Source: a bacterium UBA2214 (GTDB lineage Bacteria; Zhuqueibacterota; Zhuqueibacteria; Residuimicrobiales; Residuimicrobiaceae). From it: a stretch of DNA of 15,840 nucleotides. Below, in pieces: positions 8,219-15,794 of the stretch. A program made the position numbers and the translations under genes. The notes beneath the pieces are model-generated. The model was not told the DNA's origin and ran no database searches. It saw only the letters and a list, made by a program, of their open reading frames with translations. The stretch is taken from positions 1 through 15,840 of the forward strand of contig DCUM01000198.1 of assembly GCA_002327255.1 (NCBI GenBank), in the 5' to 3' direction. Each line of letters opens with the position of its first letter. Within the stretch, counting starts at the first letter, position 1.

Positions 8219-9373
8219 GTGACATTTACTTTTTCGACCGCGGCCGAGGTCCGTTTTGGGTGTGGCGTGCTGGAACAGCTCGCCGATCATGTTGCGGCAT
8301 CGGGCGCTCGCGCACTCGTCTTTATCAATCGCACCCTGTTCGAACAAGCCGAAGTGATGCAGTGGATGGAAGCGTCGTTCAGGACGCATACCATCCAGGT
8401 GCATTTCATCGCCTTGCCCGGTTCAGAACCGGTGGCCGATGACATCGACCGCTGGACAAAAACGGCTCAGGACTTTGAGTCCCAAGTCATTGTCGGCATC
8501 GGCGGCGGCAGCACCATCGATACGGCCAAAGCGGTCGCCGCCATGGCGGCCAACCCGGGCCTGGTGCGCGATTATCTCGAGGGCGTCGGCGCGCTGACGC
8601 TGCGCCAGCCGGCCTTGCCTTTCATCGCCGTTCCGACCACAGCAGGCACCGGCAGTGAAGTCACCAAAAACGCCGTGCTCACCGTTCCCGAACTGGGCGT
8701 CAAGAGAAGCCTGCGCAGTCCATTGCTGCTGCCGCGGCTGGCCTTACTCGACCCGACCCTCACCCTCTCGCTGCCGCCTGCCCTGACAGCCGAAACCGGC
8801 ATGGATGCCCTGACGCAGCTCATCGAATCGTATGTCTCCGTCAAAGCCAATCCGTTGACCCGGGCCTTGTGCCTGCAAGGCGTGGCGCTGGCCGGGCGTT
8901 TTTTGCAGCGCGCCGTGCAAAACGGACGGGACATCGATGCGCGCGAAGGCATGATGCTGGCGAGTCTCCTCAGCGGCATGGCGCTGGCCAACAGCGGACT
9001 CGGCGCCGCCCACGGCATCGCTGCGGCCCTGGGCGGCACCTGCGGCGTGCGTCACGGCCGTGCCTGCGCCGTACTCCTGCCCGAAGTGATGGCGGTGAAT
9101 CTGCCCGGCTGCATCACCGGCTTTGCGGAGATCTACCGCGCCTTCAGCGGGCAACAGGAAAGGGATGACCGCAGCGCCGCGGAACTGGCGGTGACAACCG
9201 TCCGGACGCTGGCGCGCCGGATCGGCATCCCCGAACGTTTCGAAGCCCATGAAGTGGAGCCGCGGCATATTCCGGCGCTGGTAAAAGGATCGCAGGGTTC
9301 CAGCATGAAAGGCAATCCCAGGGCATTGAGCGAGGCGGAGATCGAAGCGATCATCGCTGCAGTGACCTCATAG
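8219..9373 (+). CDS. Iron-type (group III) alcohol dehydrogenase with Gln at one metal-ligand position
   Basis: NAD(P)-dependent alcohol/aldehyde oxidoreductase of the Fe-ADH family, 384 residues from the GTG at 8219. From that start the protein begins VTFTFSTAAEVRFG, which fits the family's usual opening. The nucleotide-binding GIGGGST lies at 93-99 and PTTAGTGSEVT at 139-149. Metal ligands line up closely with E. coli FucO (D196, H200, H263, H277): here D196, H265 and H279 are present, but position 200 is glutamine (TGMDALTQLIE). The rest of the site is intact, so the gene looks functional; metal choice or use of Gln as a ligand is open. The physiological substrate cannot be inferred. It is preceded by the terminator at 8114-8155 and followed by a 429-base gap, so it is probably a single-gene unit. 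I see no good promoter. Confidence 0.9.
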   Translation: MTFTFSTAAEVRFGCGVLEQLADHVAASGARALVFINRTLFEQAEVMQWMEASFRTHTIQVHFIALPGSEPVADDIDRWTKTAQDFESQVIVGIGGGSTIDTAKAVAAMAANPGLVRDYLEGVGALTLRQPALPFIAVPTTAGTGSEVTKNAVLTVPELGVKRSLRSPLLLPRLALLDPTLTLSLPPALTAETGMDALTQLIESYVSVKANPLTRALCLQGVALAGRFLQRAVQNGRDIDAREGMMLASLLSGMALANSGLGAAHGIAAALGGTCGVRHGRACAVLLPEVMAVNLPGCITGFAEIYRAFSGQQERDDRSAAELAVTTVRTLARRIGIPERFEAHEVEPRHIPALVKGSQGSSMKGNPRALSEAEIEAIIAAVTS

Positions 9374-9598
9374 GCGTGTCATCCCCTGATGAATGGCCTC
9401 ACCTGTTCCCAAAACATTCCGCATTGCCGCGGCGTTGCCGGGCAGCGGCGACGACGGTTTGATGAAGAGCCGGACAGCCCGGCCAGTCGGCGGTGGCGGT
9501 ATGCAGGGCCCCCAAAAACACCCGCCATACGCCAAAACCCGGAAATGGTAAATGAAACACCCCTGCAAAACCGATATCGCAGGGGCGGAGAAAAGAAC
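9374..9598. other. Non-coding stretch between the alcohol dehydrogenase and the radical SAM operon promoter
   Basis: No convincing gene on either strand. Two possible stem-loops are visible. GGCGGTATG (9495-9503) pairs with CATACGCC (9526-9533), with one bulged G. A perfect 7-bp stem, CCCCTGC (9560-9566) with GCAGGGG (9579-9585), has a 12-base loop. Neither is followed by a T-run on the + strand, so an intrinsic terminator is not supported. They could act in 3'-end processing or Rho-dependent termination, but that is a guess. Confidence 0.35.
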
Positions 9599-9627
9599 TT
9601 GACCGCGTGACAATAAAAAAGTATATT
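9599..9627 (+). promoter_or_regulatory. Near-consensus promoter of the radical SAM operon
   Basis: TTGACC (9599-9604) and TATATT (9622-9627) are separated by exactly 17 bases, with an A-rich spacer. The start site would be near 9634, about 170 bases before the TTG start codon at 9803. It is the best promoter in the window and shares its layout with the murE promoter. Confidence 0.72.
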
Positions 9628-9642
9628 TGACAAATTGAAAAT

Positions 9643-9682
9643 GCAGCGGGATCGCATTGCCGCATTCACACACGATCCCTGC
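9643..9682 (+). promoter_or_regulatory. Inverted repeat at the 5' end of the radical SAM leader
   Basis: GGGATCG (9648-9654) pairs perfectly with CGATCCC (9673-9679) across 18 bases. An outer GCA/TGC pair (9643-9645 with 9680-9682) extends it, with a 2-base bulge. It begins about 10 bases after the predicted transcription start, so it could be an operator just downstream of the promoter or a 5' stem-loop on the mRNA. No T-run follows. Confidence 0.4.
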
Positions 9683-9790
9683 AAACGCGCCATGGACAGA
9701 GGTTTTCAGGAAGACGCCTGGAATCGAATTTTTGTCTCCTTTTCTTTTCGATCAGCGCAACACCATCGTCCAACCGCACTCCCACACCAC

Positions 9791-9795
9791 AGGAG
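9791..9795 (+). promoter_or_regulatory. Ribosome binding site that fixes the TTG start of the radical SAM gene
   Basis: AGGAG at 9791-9795 lies 7 bases before TTG 9803. An in-frame TGA at 9797-9799 rules out any earlier start. The next in-frame ATG (9924) would remove the radical SAM cysteines. Confidence 0.85.
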
Positions 9796-9802
9796 TTGAC
9801 AC

Positions 9803-10936
9803 TTGCCCGACCTGTCCCTCACATCCGTATTGATCAAACCGGCCGGCCCGGACTGCAATCTGGCCTGCGCCTATTGTTTTTATTTGAAGAAATCCGCCTT
9901 GTTCGAAGAAGGCCGGCACCGCATGAGCGAAGCGATTCTGCGCGAAAGCATGCGTCAGGTGATGCATCAGGGCGGCGCACAGGTCAACATCGGCTGGCAG
10001 GGTGGCGAACCCACCCTGATGGGACGAACGTTTTTTGAAAAAGCCGTGCACTATCAAAACCGCTGCAGCCGTCCCGGCCAGCAGGCGGCCAACGCGCTGC
10101 AGACCAATGGTTTGCTCATCGATCTGAATTGGGCCGCTTTTCTGCGCGAGCACCAGTTTCTGGTCGGTCTCAGCCTCGACGGCCCGGCACACATTCATGA
10201 CCGTTACCGCACCTTTTCCGGCGGGCGTCCAAGCTGGGAACGTGTCGCGGCGGCTCGCGATCTTTTGCTGCAAGCCGGTGTGGCGGTCAATGCACTGATC
10301 GTCGTCAATGACTACAGCATCCAATTTGCCCGCGAAATGTATGAATATCACAAGAAAAATGGCCTGGTGCATATGCAGTTCATCTCCTGCCTGGAGCCCG
10401 ATCCGCTGCATCCGGGCCGATGGGCTGCGTATTCGGCCGATGCGGACGCCTATGGCCGCTTCCTCATCGAACTGTTTGACCTGTGGCGCGCCGATTTCCG
10501 CCACGGCCAGCCCACCACCTTCATACGCTGGTTCGATTCTCTTTTTTTCACCTACGTGGGATTGGACGCCCCGGAATGCACGCTGCTGCCCGCCTGCGGC
10601 GTCTATGTGGTCATCGAGCATGACGGCTCGGTCTATTCGTGTGATTTCTATGTGGACGAAGCGCACCGCCTCGGCAACGTGTTGGATGGCAAGCTGCAGG
10701 ACATGCTCAACAGCAAGGTGCAAAAACAATTTGGCGCGGACAAGGGCCACCTGCCGGAAAGCTGCACCAGCTGTCCCTGGTTGACCCATTGCCACGGCGG
10801 TTGCCCCAGAGAACGGATATTCTCCAGCGATGGCGTCAATGCGCTGTGCGCGTCCTGGAAGCAGTTTTTCGAATACGCTGATCCATGGTTTTCGCGTTTG
10901 GCGGCTGAGTGGTTGGCAAAAAACAGAATACCTTGA
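9803..10936 (+). CDS. Radical SAM/SPASM enzyme, anaerobic sulfatase-maturase type
   Basis: Cytoplasmic [4Fe-4S] enzyme of the anSME family, which oxidises an active-site Cys or Ser of type I sulfatases to formylglycine under anaerobic conditions. It is 377 residues from TTG 9803, the family's usual length. The radical SAM triad is C18, C22, C25 in CNLACAYC. GWQGGEPT (64-71), LQTNG (99-103) and GLSLDGP (122-128) follow the family pattern. Eight C-terminal cysteines (C259, C265, C280, C321, C324, C330, C334, C349) have the spacing of the two auxiliary clusters of anSME. D281, right after C280, matches the aspartate proposed as catalytic base in the Clostridium perfringens enzyme. No sulfatase lies in the window, so its substrate is either elsewhere or not a sulfatase. 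It leads a probable operon, with 45 bases to the symporter gene. Confidence 0.9.
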   Translation: MPDLSLTSVLIKPAGPDCNLACAYCFYLKKSALFEEGRHRMSEAILRESMRQVMHQGGAQVNIGWQGGEPTLMGRTFFEKAVHYQNRCSRPGQQAANALQTNGLLIDLNWAAFLREHQFLVGLSLDGPAHIHDRYRTFSGGRPSWERVAAARDLLLQAGVAVNALIVVNDYSIQFAREMYEYHKKNGLVHMQFISCLEPDPLHPGRWAAYSADADAYGRFLIELFDLWRADFRHGQPTTFIRWFDSLFFTYVGLDAPECTLLPACGVYVVIEHDGSVYSCDFYVDEAHRLGNVLDGKLQDMLNSKVQKQFGADKGHLPESCTSCPWLTHCHGGCPRERIFSSDGVNALCASWKQFFEYADPWFSRLAAEWLAKNRIP

Positions 10937-10981
10937 TCTATACCAGACAAAATTCCAACTGACCGGAGAGGAGAAACGCCC

Positions 10982-12310
10982 ATGCAGGGAATCGCCGAAA
11001 CAATCGCCAAAATTGACGGCTTCATCTGGGGGATGCCTTTGATCATCTTGCTGTTCGGTACGCATCTTTATCTCACCATCCTGTTGCGTTTCCCGCAGCG
11101 CTACATTTTCAAAGCCATCAAACTATCCGTCACCAGAGACGAGGGGGCCGAAGGCGATGTCAGCCAGTTCGGCGCGCTGACCACGGCGTTGGCCGCCACC
11201 ATCGGCACCGGCAACATCGTCGGGGTGGCAACCGCCATCGCCATTGGCGGACCCGGCGCGGTGCTGTGGCTTTGGCTGACCGGTGTCTTCGGCATCTCCA
11301 CCAAGTATGCCGAAGCCCTGTTGGCGGTCAAATACCGCATCAAGACCGCCTCGGGACAGATGGCGGGCGGCCCCATGTATGTGCTGGAACACGGTTTGAA
11401 AGCCAAATGGCTGGGCGTCGTCTTTGCCGCCTTCACCGCCGTCGCCGCCTTCGGAATCGGCTGCATGGTGCAGGCCAATTCCATCTCCGGTCTCGCCGCC
11501 AGCACGTTTCACATTCCGGCCTGGAGCATCGGCCTGATCCTGGCCCTTCTCACCGCCGTGGTGATTCTCGGCGGCATCAAGAGCATCGCCCGGGTGTGCG
11601 AGATTCTCGTGCCGTTCATGGCAGTAACCTATGTTCTGGGCTGCCTCATCATCCTCGTCATGCACCACGCGACTCTGCCGGCGACCATCCGGCTCATCGT
11701 TCATTCCGCCTTCAACGGGCATGCGGCGCTGGGCGGATTCACAGGCGCCACCATGCTCATGGCCTTGCGTTTTGGCGTCGCACGCGGACTCTTCTCCAAC
11801 GAATCCGGTCTGGGCAGCGCGCCCATTGTCGCCGCCGCCGCACAGACGCGCAATCCGGTGCGTCAGGCGCTGGTCTCCTCTTCGGGCACCTTCTGGGATA
11901 CCGTGGTGGTGTGTTTGATCACCGGCCTGGTCATCGTCAATTCGGGCGATTGGGTGGGCGGCAGGGACGGCGCCTTGCTCACCAAATCCGCTTTCGCACA
12001 CATTCCGGTCGTCGGCCCCCTCGTCCTCACCATCGGTCTGCTGACCTTCGTCTTTTCGACCATTCTCGGATGGTCCTATTATGGCGAAAAGGCAATCGAA
12101 TATCTGGTCGGCAAACGGGCGGTCGTGCCGTACCGCGTGCTGTGGTGCATCGCGATCTATTTCGGCTCTGTCTTTTCGCTGCAGTTCGTCTGGGATTTCG
12201 CCGATCTCGCCAACGGCATGATGGCCATCCCGAACCTCATCGCGTTGTTGGCCTTGAGCGGCGTTCTCGTGAAAGAAACCCGTGAATACCTTTGGGAGCA
12301 TCGCTTATAA
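10982..12310 (+). CDS. Alanine/glycine:cation symporter (AGCS family)
   Basis: Inner-membrane secondary transporter that imports small neutral amino acids with Na+ or H+; 442 residues, slightly shorter than many members. The family signature is clear: ALAATIGTGNIVGVATAIAI (69-88), GGPGAVLWLWLTG (89-101), KYAEA (108-112) and later GLFSNESGLGSAPIVAAAA in a conserved loop. Several hydrophobic helices can be followed along the whole length, and both ends are intact. GGAGAGGAG (10965-10973) gives a strong ribosome binding site before the ATG. It follows the radical SAM gene by 45 bases and overlaps the next gene by 19 bases, so the three are probably one transcript. Whether alanine, glycine or another amino acid is the substrate cannot be told. 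Confidence 0.93.
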   Translation: MQGIAETIAKIDGFIWGMPLIILLFGTHLYLTILLRFPQRYIFKAIKLSVTRDEGAEGDVSQFGALTTALAATIGTGNIVGVATAIAIGGPGAVLWLWLTGVFGISTKYAEALLAVKYRIKTASGQMAGGPMYVLEHGLKAKWLGVVFAAFTAVAAFGIGCMVQANSISGLAASTFHIPAWSIGLILALLTAVVILGGIKSIARVCEILVPFMAVTYVLGCLIILVMHHATLPATIRLIVHSAFNGHAALGGFTGATMLMALRFGVARGLFSNESGLGSAPIVAAAAQTRNPVRQALVSSSGTFWDTVVVCLITGLVIVNSGDWVGGRDGALLTKSAFAHIPVVGPLVLTIGLLTFVFSTILGWSYYGEKAIEYLVGKRAVVPYRVLWCIAIYFGSVFSLQFVWDFADLANGMMAIPNLIALLALSGVLVKETREYLWEHRL

Positions 12311-12630
12311 ACAGAGCGCCCTTCACAGAGCGCGTCATCGATTTGATCCGGCAAATTCCCGCCGGCAAAGTGGCCACCTATGGATTGATCGCTGCGCAAG
12401 CCGGAAATTACCAGGCGGCGCGGCAGGTGGCGCGCATTCTGCACAGCTGTTCGGACAGGGAGGAACTGCCCTGGCACCGCGTCGTCAATCGCGAAGGCCG
12501 CATTGCCCTCGGACCCTTTTCCGGCCAAGAGCTGCAGCGACGGCTGCTGGAGCAGGAGGGCGTGCCCTTTGATTTGCACGGCCGCATCGATTTTGACACT
12601 TGTCTGTGGACGCCGGGTGAGACGCGATGA
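12292..12630 (+). CDS. atl: Alkyltransferase-like protein (ATL), MGMT-fold DNA damage sensor
   Basis: A 112-residue protein with the DNA-binding half of O6-alkylguanine-DNA alkyltransferases. The helix-turn-helix region reads IPAGKVATYGLIAAQAG (22-38), with arginine-finger region QAARQVARILHS (41-52). The acceptor motif PCHRV of true alkyltransferases is PWHRV here, so there is no acceptor cysteine and it cannot repair by alkyl transfer. Known ATLs bind O6-alkylguanine and hand the lesion to nucleotide excision repair. The start is TTG 12292: an in-frame TGA at 12283-12285 blocks any earlier start, and no ATG or GTG lies before the conserved FTERVIDLI. It overlaps the symporter gene by 19 bases with a weak ribosome binding site, suggesting translational coupling. 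No functional link to the symporter is evident. Confidence 0.88.
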   Translation: MGASLINRAPFTERVIDLIRQIPAGKVATYGLIAAQAGNYQAARQVARILHSCSDREELPWHRVVNREGRIALGPFSGQELQRRLLEQEGVPFDLHGRIDFDTCLWTPGETR

Positions 12631-12742
12631 AATAAACCTTTGCTTTTCTGGTCCGGTTTTATTACCATAAATAATGGAGCGTTTACAGGCTTTCATCCCG
12701 TTCACTAACTTTTCGGCAGACCAATCTGGAAAGGAAAAAAAC

Positions 12743-13288
12743 ATGAAAAAAGTACTCGCCCTCATTTTCATCGCGCTGGCTGTTCTCACGCTGCATCAGG
12801 ATGCGCTGGCCTTGATCGGCATCGGGCCGCGGGTCGGTTATTACAAGACCGAGGATGCCGACAAGGCGCAGATATTCGTGGGCGCCGCCGCGCGTTTCAA
12901 ATTGTTCGGCATCGGTGCCGAGGCCGCCATCGATTACCGCTCGGAAAAGTATGCCGACGGACTCGTCACCGTGCGCAGCTGGCCGGTGCAGGTCTCCGCG
13001 CTCTATTACCCCCTGCCGATCATCTACGGTTTGGCCGGCGCCGGCTGGTACCATGCCACCATGGATTATGACGAGGCAAAACTCGGCGTTGCAAAGATGG
13101 ATAATGAGACCACCACCACCATGGGCTATCACGTCGGCGTGGGCGCCGAACTGCCCCTGGGCGGGATCAAGCTCACCGGCGACATCCGCTACGTCTTTCT
13201 CAATTACGATTTTGACGAAGTGCCGGGCATGGGCGACACCAAATCGGATTTCTATGCCGTCACCGTGGCCGTGCTGTGGAATTTTTAA
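12743..13288 (+). CDS. Small outer-membrane beta-barrel protein
   Basis: A 181-residue exported protein of unknown specific function. It starts at ATG 12743 (MKKVLALIFIALAVLTL), with AAGGA 7 bases upstream. An earlier in-frame ATG at 12674 would put a polar stretch before the signal peptide and is less likely. After a signal peptide of about 23 residues ending ALA, the mature part shows alternating polar/hydrophobic strands rich in Gly, Tyr and Phe, such as GPRVGYYK, GAAARFKLFGIGAEAAIDYR and YHVGVGAELPLGG. It ends in phenylalanine (VAVLWNF), the usual barrel-assembly signal. Size suggests an eight-stranded barrel of the OmpX/OmpA type. A weak promoter candidate (TTGCTT 12640-12645, TACCAT 12663-12668, 17-base spacer) lies upstream. 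It is followed by the REP pair and terminator. Confidence 0.8.
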   Translation: MKKVLALIFIALAVLTLHQDALALIGIGPRVGYYKTEDADKAQIFVGAAARFKLFGIGAEAAIDYRSEKYADGLVTVRSWPVQVSALYYPLPIIYGLAGAGWYHATMDYDEAKLGVAKMDNETTTTMGYHVGVGAELPLGGIKLTGDIRYVFLNYDFDEVPGMGDTKSDFYAVTVAVLWNF

Positions 13289-13400
13289 TTCGCCACCAGC
13301 GCGTATGATGCACCACCTGGAAGCAACAACCCGGCATCGGCCGCTGGACCTGAGCGCTTTTGAAGAGCGGGTGCAGGAGTGGAAAAAAAATGAACTACCG

Positions 13401-13467
13401 CGCCGCAAGCAGCGGGGTATCAAAGGAAATATAATCAATTTTTCGCCGCAAGCGGCGGGGAATTTAA
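13401..13467 (+). repeat. Pair of REP-like palindromic units in direct orientation
   Basis: Unit 1 (13401-13424) and unit 2 (13444-13467) share CGCCGCAAGC-R-GCGGGG, 16 of the first 17 bases, and then diverge. Starts are 43 bases apart. Unit 2 folds as CGCCG-CAAG-CGGCG; unit 1 has a weaker form of the same stem. GC-rich palindromes of this kind with a CAAG-type loop are typical of REP elements spread by REP-associated (Y1) transposases; none is present in this window. They sit in the 347-base gap 13289-13635, which has no other convincing gene. Confidence 0.7.
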
Positions 13468-13496
13468 CCCGAAGAGATTAAAATAGGATCCGCTTG

Positions 13497-13522
13497 ACGG
13501 GGCTGTTGATCAGCCCCGTTTT
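13497..13522 (+). terminator. Intrinsic terminator before the GH97 gene
   Basis: A perfect 9-bp stem, ACGGGGCTG (13497-13505) with CAGCCCCGT (13511-13519), has a 5-base loop TTGAT and is followed by a short T-run (13519-13522). It probably ends transcription from the outer-membrane protein gene and the REP region. The remaining 113 bases up to the GH97 start show no clear -35/-10 pair. Confidence 0.75.
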
Positions 13523-13635
13523 GCCGTCATGACGATTTGGGAAAGCAACCTGCATACGATCCCGCAGATTCCGCCGCATACCTGGCATGCATGCCGTCGC
13601 CCTCATGTAACCGCAACAAACGGAGATAGAGAATA

Positions 13636-15774
13636 ATGAAAAAAATGATGCTGCTTCTTTTCCTGTTATGGGTTGGTGGATTTGCCTCCGAGTTTTCCTC
13701 GCCCAATGGCAGGATGACCCTCTCCGTTTTTGTCAATGCGGCGGGGGAACCCTGTTACCGGCTGACTCTGGGCGAGACGCCGGTGATCACCACCAGCCGG
13801 TTGGGCGTCGTCCTCAAAGATCAGGCCGGACTGGCTGATCGCTTCGCCATCGTCCACACCGATTTTGTACAGACGAATGAAACCTGGCAACCGCTATGGG
13901 GCGAGACGCGGCAAATCCGCAATCATTACAATGAAATCGCCGTCACCTTGCAGCGCGATGAGCCCGAACAGCGGCGCATGATCGTGCGCTTTCGTCTCTA
14001 CGATGAGGGACTCGGATTCCGCTATGAATTCCCCTCCCAGCCTCATCTCGGTTACTTTACGGTGACGGGCGAAAAGAGCGAATTCTGCCTCACGGGAGAC
14101 CATACCGCCTGGTGGATTCCCGGCGACTATGACACCAATGAATACGACTACTGGAAAACCGCCCTGAGCCGTGTCGACGCCTTCCGCGGCCAATCCTACG
14201 GCGAAATTGCGGTCAAGACGATCTTCGCCCCAAATGCCGTGCAGACGCCGCTGATGATGAAATCCGGCGATGGGCTCTATATCAATATCTTTGAAGCGGC
14301 GCTGATCAACTATCCGGCGATGCATCTGCTGATCGATCAACAGAAATTTGCCCTCACGGCACAGCTGGTGCCGGATGCCTGTGGCAACATGGCCTATTTG
14401 CAGACGCCCGAAAAAACCCCGTGGCGCACCATCATCGTCAGCCGCGATGCCCGCGACATTCTCGCCTCAAAGATGATCCTCAACCTCAATGAACCCTGTG
14501 CCCTGGCGGAGACCGATTGGATCAAACCGCAAAAGTACATAGGCATCTGGTGGGGCATGCACGCCGGCACCATGTCGTGGAATATGGCCGACACGGGTAA
14601 CATCAAACTGGCGACGACGGAGTGGAGCAAGCTGCGCCCCAATGGCCGTCACGGCGCCACCACGGAAAATACCAAACGGTACATCGATTTTGCCGCCCGG
14701 CACGGCTTCGACGGCATCCTGGTGGAGGGCTGGAATGTAGGCTGGGAGGACTGGTTCGGCAACTGGAAGGAAGAGGTGTTCGATTTCGTCACGCCCTATC
14801 CCGATTTCGATGTTGTGGGTCTGCAAAAGTATGCCGCGGAACAGGGCGTGCGCCTGATCATGCATCACGAAACCTCCGCCTCGGTCACCAATTATGAGCG
14901 CCGCCTGAAAGAGGCTTTCGCGTTCATGAAGCAGCATGGTTACAATGCCGTCAAAACGGGTTATGTGGGCCGCATCATTCCGCGCGGCGAGCACCATGAC
15001 GGTCAGTGGATGGTCAATCATTATGTGCGCGTGGTGGAAGAAGCCGCGCGCCACCAGATCATGATCAATGCCCATGAGCCGGTGCGGCCGACGGGTTTGC
15101 ACCGAACGTATCCCAACTGGCTCGCCTGCGAAGCGGCCCGTGGCAACGAGTACAACGCCTGGAGCAAGGGCAATCCGCCCGAGCATGAGACCATTTTGCC
15201 CTTCACCCGCCTCATGGGCGGCCCCATGGATTACACGCCGGGGATTTTTCAACTCACCATGGATCATTACAGACCCGGCAGCCGGGAACGCGTGCACACC
15301 ACGCTGGTCAAACAGCTGGCGCTCTATGTGACGTTGTACAGTCCGCTGCAGATGGCGGCCGATCTCATTGAAAATTATGAGCGCTTTCCGGAACCCTTCC
15401 AGTTCATCAAGGATGTGGCGGTGGATTGGGACGAGACCCGCATCATCGCCGCCGAACCCGGCGATTATATCACCATCGCCCGCAAGGCCAGGCATTCCGA
15501 TAACTGGTTCATCGGCGCCATCACCGATGAGCATCCCCGCGTGGAAGCCGTCAAGCTCGATTTCCTCGATCCCGGGAAAAAATATGTTGCGACGCTTTAT
15601 CTGGACGGGAAGAACGCCCATTGGGAGCGGAATCCGATGGTCTGGCAGATCCGCAAGGGGCTGGTCGAACAGGGCAGTATGCTAAAGCTGGATTTGGCGG
15701 CGGGTGGCGGCGCGGCAGTGAGTCTGCTGCCGGCGACGGCGGAGGAGATCCGCACACTGAAAAAACTGAAATAA
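13636..15774 (+). CDS. Glycoside hydrolase family 97, SusB-type alpha-glucosidase
   Basis: Exported 712-residue enzyme expected to release glucose from alpha-glucans and maltooligosaccharides by an inverting mechanism. A signal peptide covers about residues 1-18. The N-terminal beta-sandwich (about 19-290) opens with SSPNGRMTLSV, and the catalytic barrel starts near YIGIWWGMH (301-309). Motifs include FDGILVEGWNVGWEDW (358-373), HHETSAS (410-416), VKTGYVG (439-445), NAHEPVRPTG (478-487) and ARGNEY (501-506). E481 and E505 are 24 residues apart, as are catalytic E508 and E532 of B. thetaiotaomicron SusB, and E499 matches calcium ligand E526. The retaining alpha-galactosidase branch has a nucleophilic Asp where this protein has Gly (KTGYVG), so the glucosidase branch is favoured. 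GGAG (13622-13625) precedes the ATG. It lacks a neighbouring SusC/SusD pair. Confidence 0.93.
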   Translation: MKKMMLLLFLLWVGGFASEFSSPNGRMTLSVFVNAAGEPCYRLTLGETPVITTSRLGVVLKDQAGLADRFAIVHTDFVQTNETWQPLWGETRQIRNHYNEIAVTLQRDEPEQRRMIVRFRLYDEGLGFRYEFPSQPHLGYFTVTGEKSEFCLTGDHTAWWIPGDYDTNEYDYWKTALSRVDAFRGQSYGEIAVKTIFAPNAVQTPLMMKSGDGLYINIFEAALINYPAMHLLIDQQKFALTAQLVPDACGNMAYLQTPEKTPWRTIIVSRDARDILASKMILNLNEPCALAETDWIKPQKYIGIWWGMHAGTMSWNMADTGNIKLATTEWSKLRPNGRHGATTENTKRYIDFAARHGFDGILVEGWNVGWEDWFGNWKEEVFDFVTPYPDFDVVGLQKYAAEQGVRLIMHHETSASVTNYERRLKEAFAFMKQHGYNAVKTGYVGRIIPRGEHHDGQWMVNHYVRVVEEAARHQIMINAHEPVRPTGLHRTYPNWLACEAARGNEYNAWSKGNPPEHETILPFTRLMGGPMDYTPGIFQLTMDHYRPGSRERVHTTLVKQLALYVTLYSPLQMAADLIENYERFPEPFQFIKDVAVDWDETRIIAAEPGDYITIARKARHSDNWFIGAITDEHPRVEAVKLDFLDPGKKYVATLYLDGKNAHWERNPMVWQIRKGLVEQGSMLKLDLAAGGGAAVSLLPATAEEIRTLKKLK

Positions 15775-15794
15775 CCGCATATGCCCGGGGTGCT

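Noticed and set aside
9368..9693. Overlapping minus-strand frames of about 100 codons across the gap after the alcohol dehydrogenase.
   Set aside because: No ribosome binding site, no domain resemblance, and several overlapping frames of similar length, as expected in GC-rich non-coding DNA.
9641..9799. A 52-codon frame (MQRDRIAAF...) inside the radical SAM leader, possibly a leader or substrate peptide.
   Set aside because: There is no Shine-Dalgarno site, and its single Cys is in DPCKR, not the CxPxR motif that maturases recognise. It is kept only as part of the leader finding.
9797..9799. TGA read as selenocysteine, joining the leader frame to the radical SAM gene.
   Set aside because: The radical SAM protein already begins at the normal family N-terminus with TTG 9803 and its own AGGAG, and no selenocysteine-insertion-like hairpin directly follows the TGA.
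12631..12668. A hairpin-like AATAAACC...GGTTTTATT between the ATL and outer-membrane protein genes, as a terminator.
   Set aside because: The stem is AT-rich with a bulge and no proper T-run follows. A weak promoter reading overlaps it, so neither is listed as a feature.
13305..13481. A 58-codon + strand frame running from just after the outer-membrane protein gene through both REP units.
   Set aside because: There is no ribosome binding site, and the second half (KNELPRRKQRGI and onward) is simply translated REP sequence. The first half looks mildly coding-like and could be a remnant, but this is not enough to call a gene.
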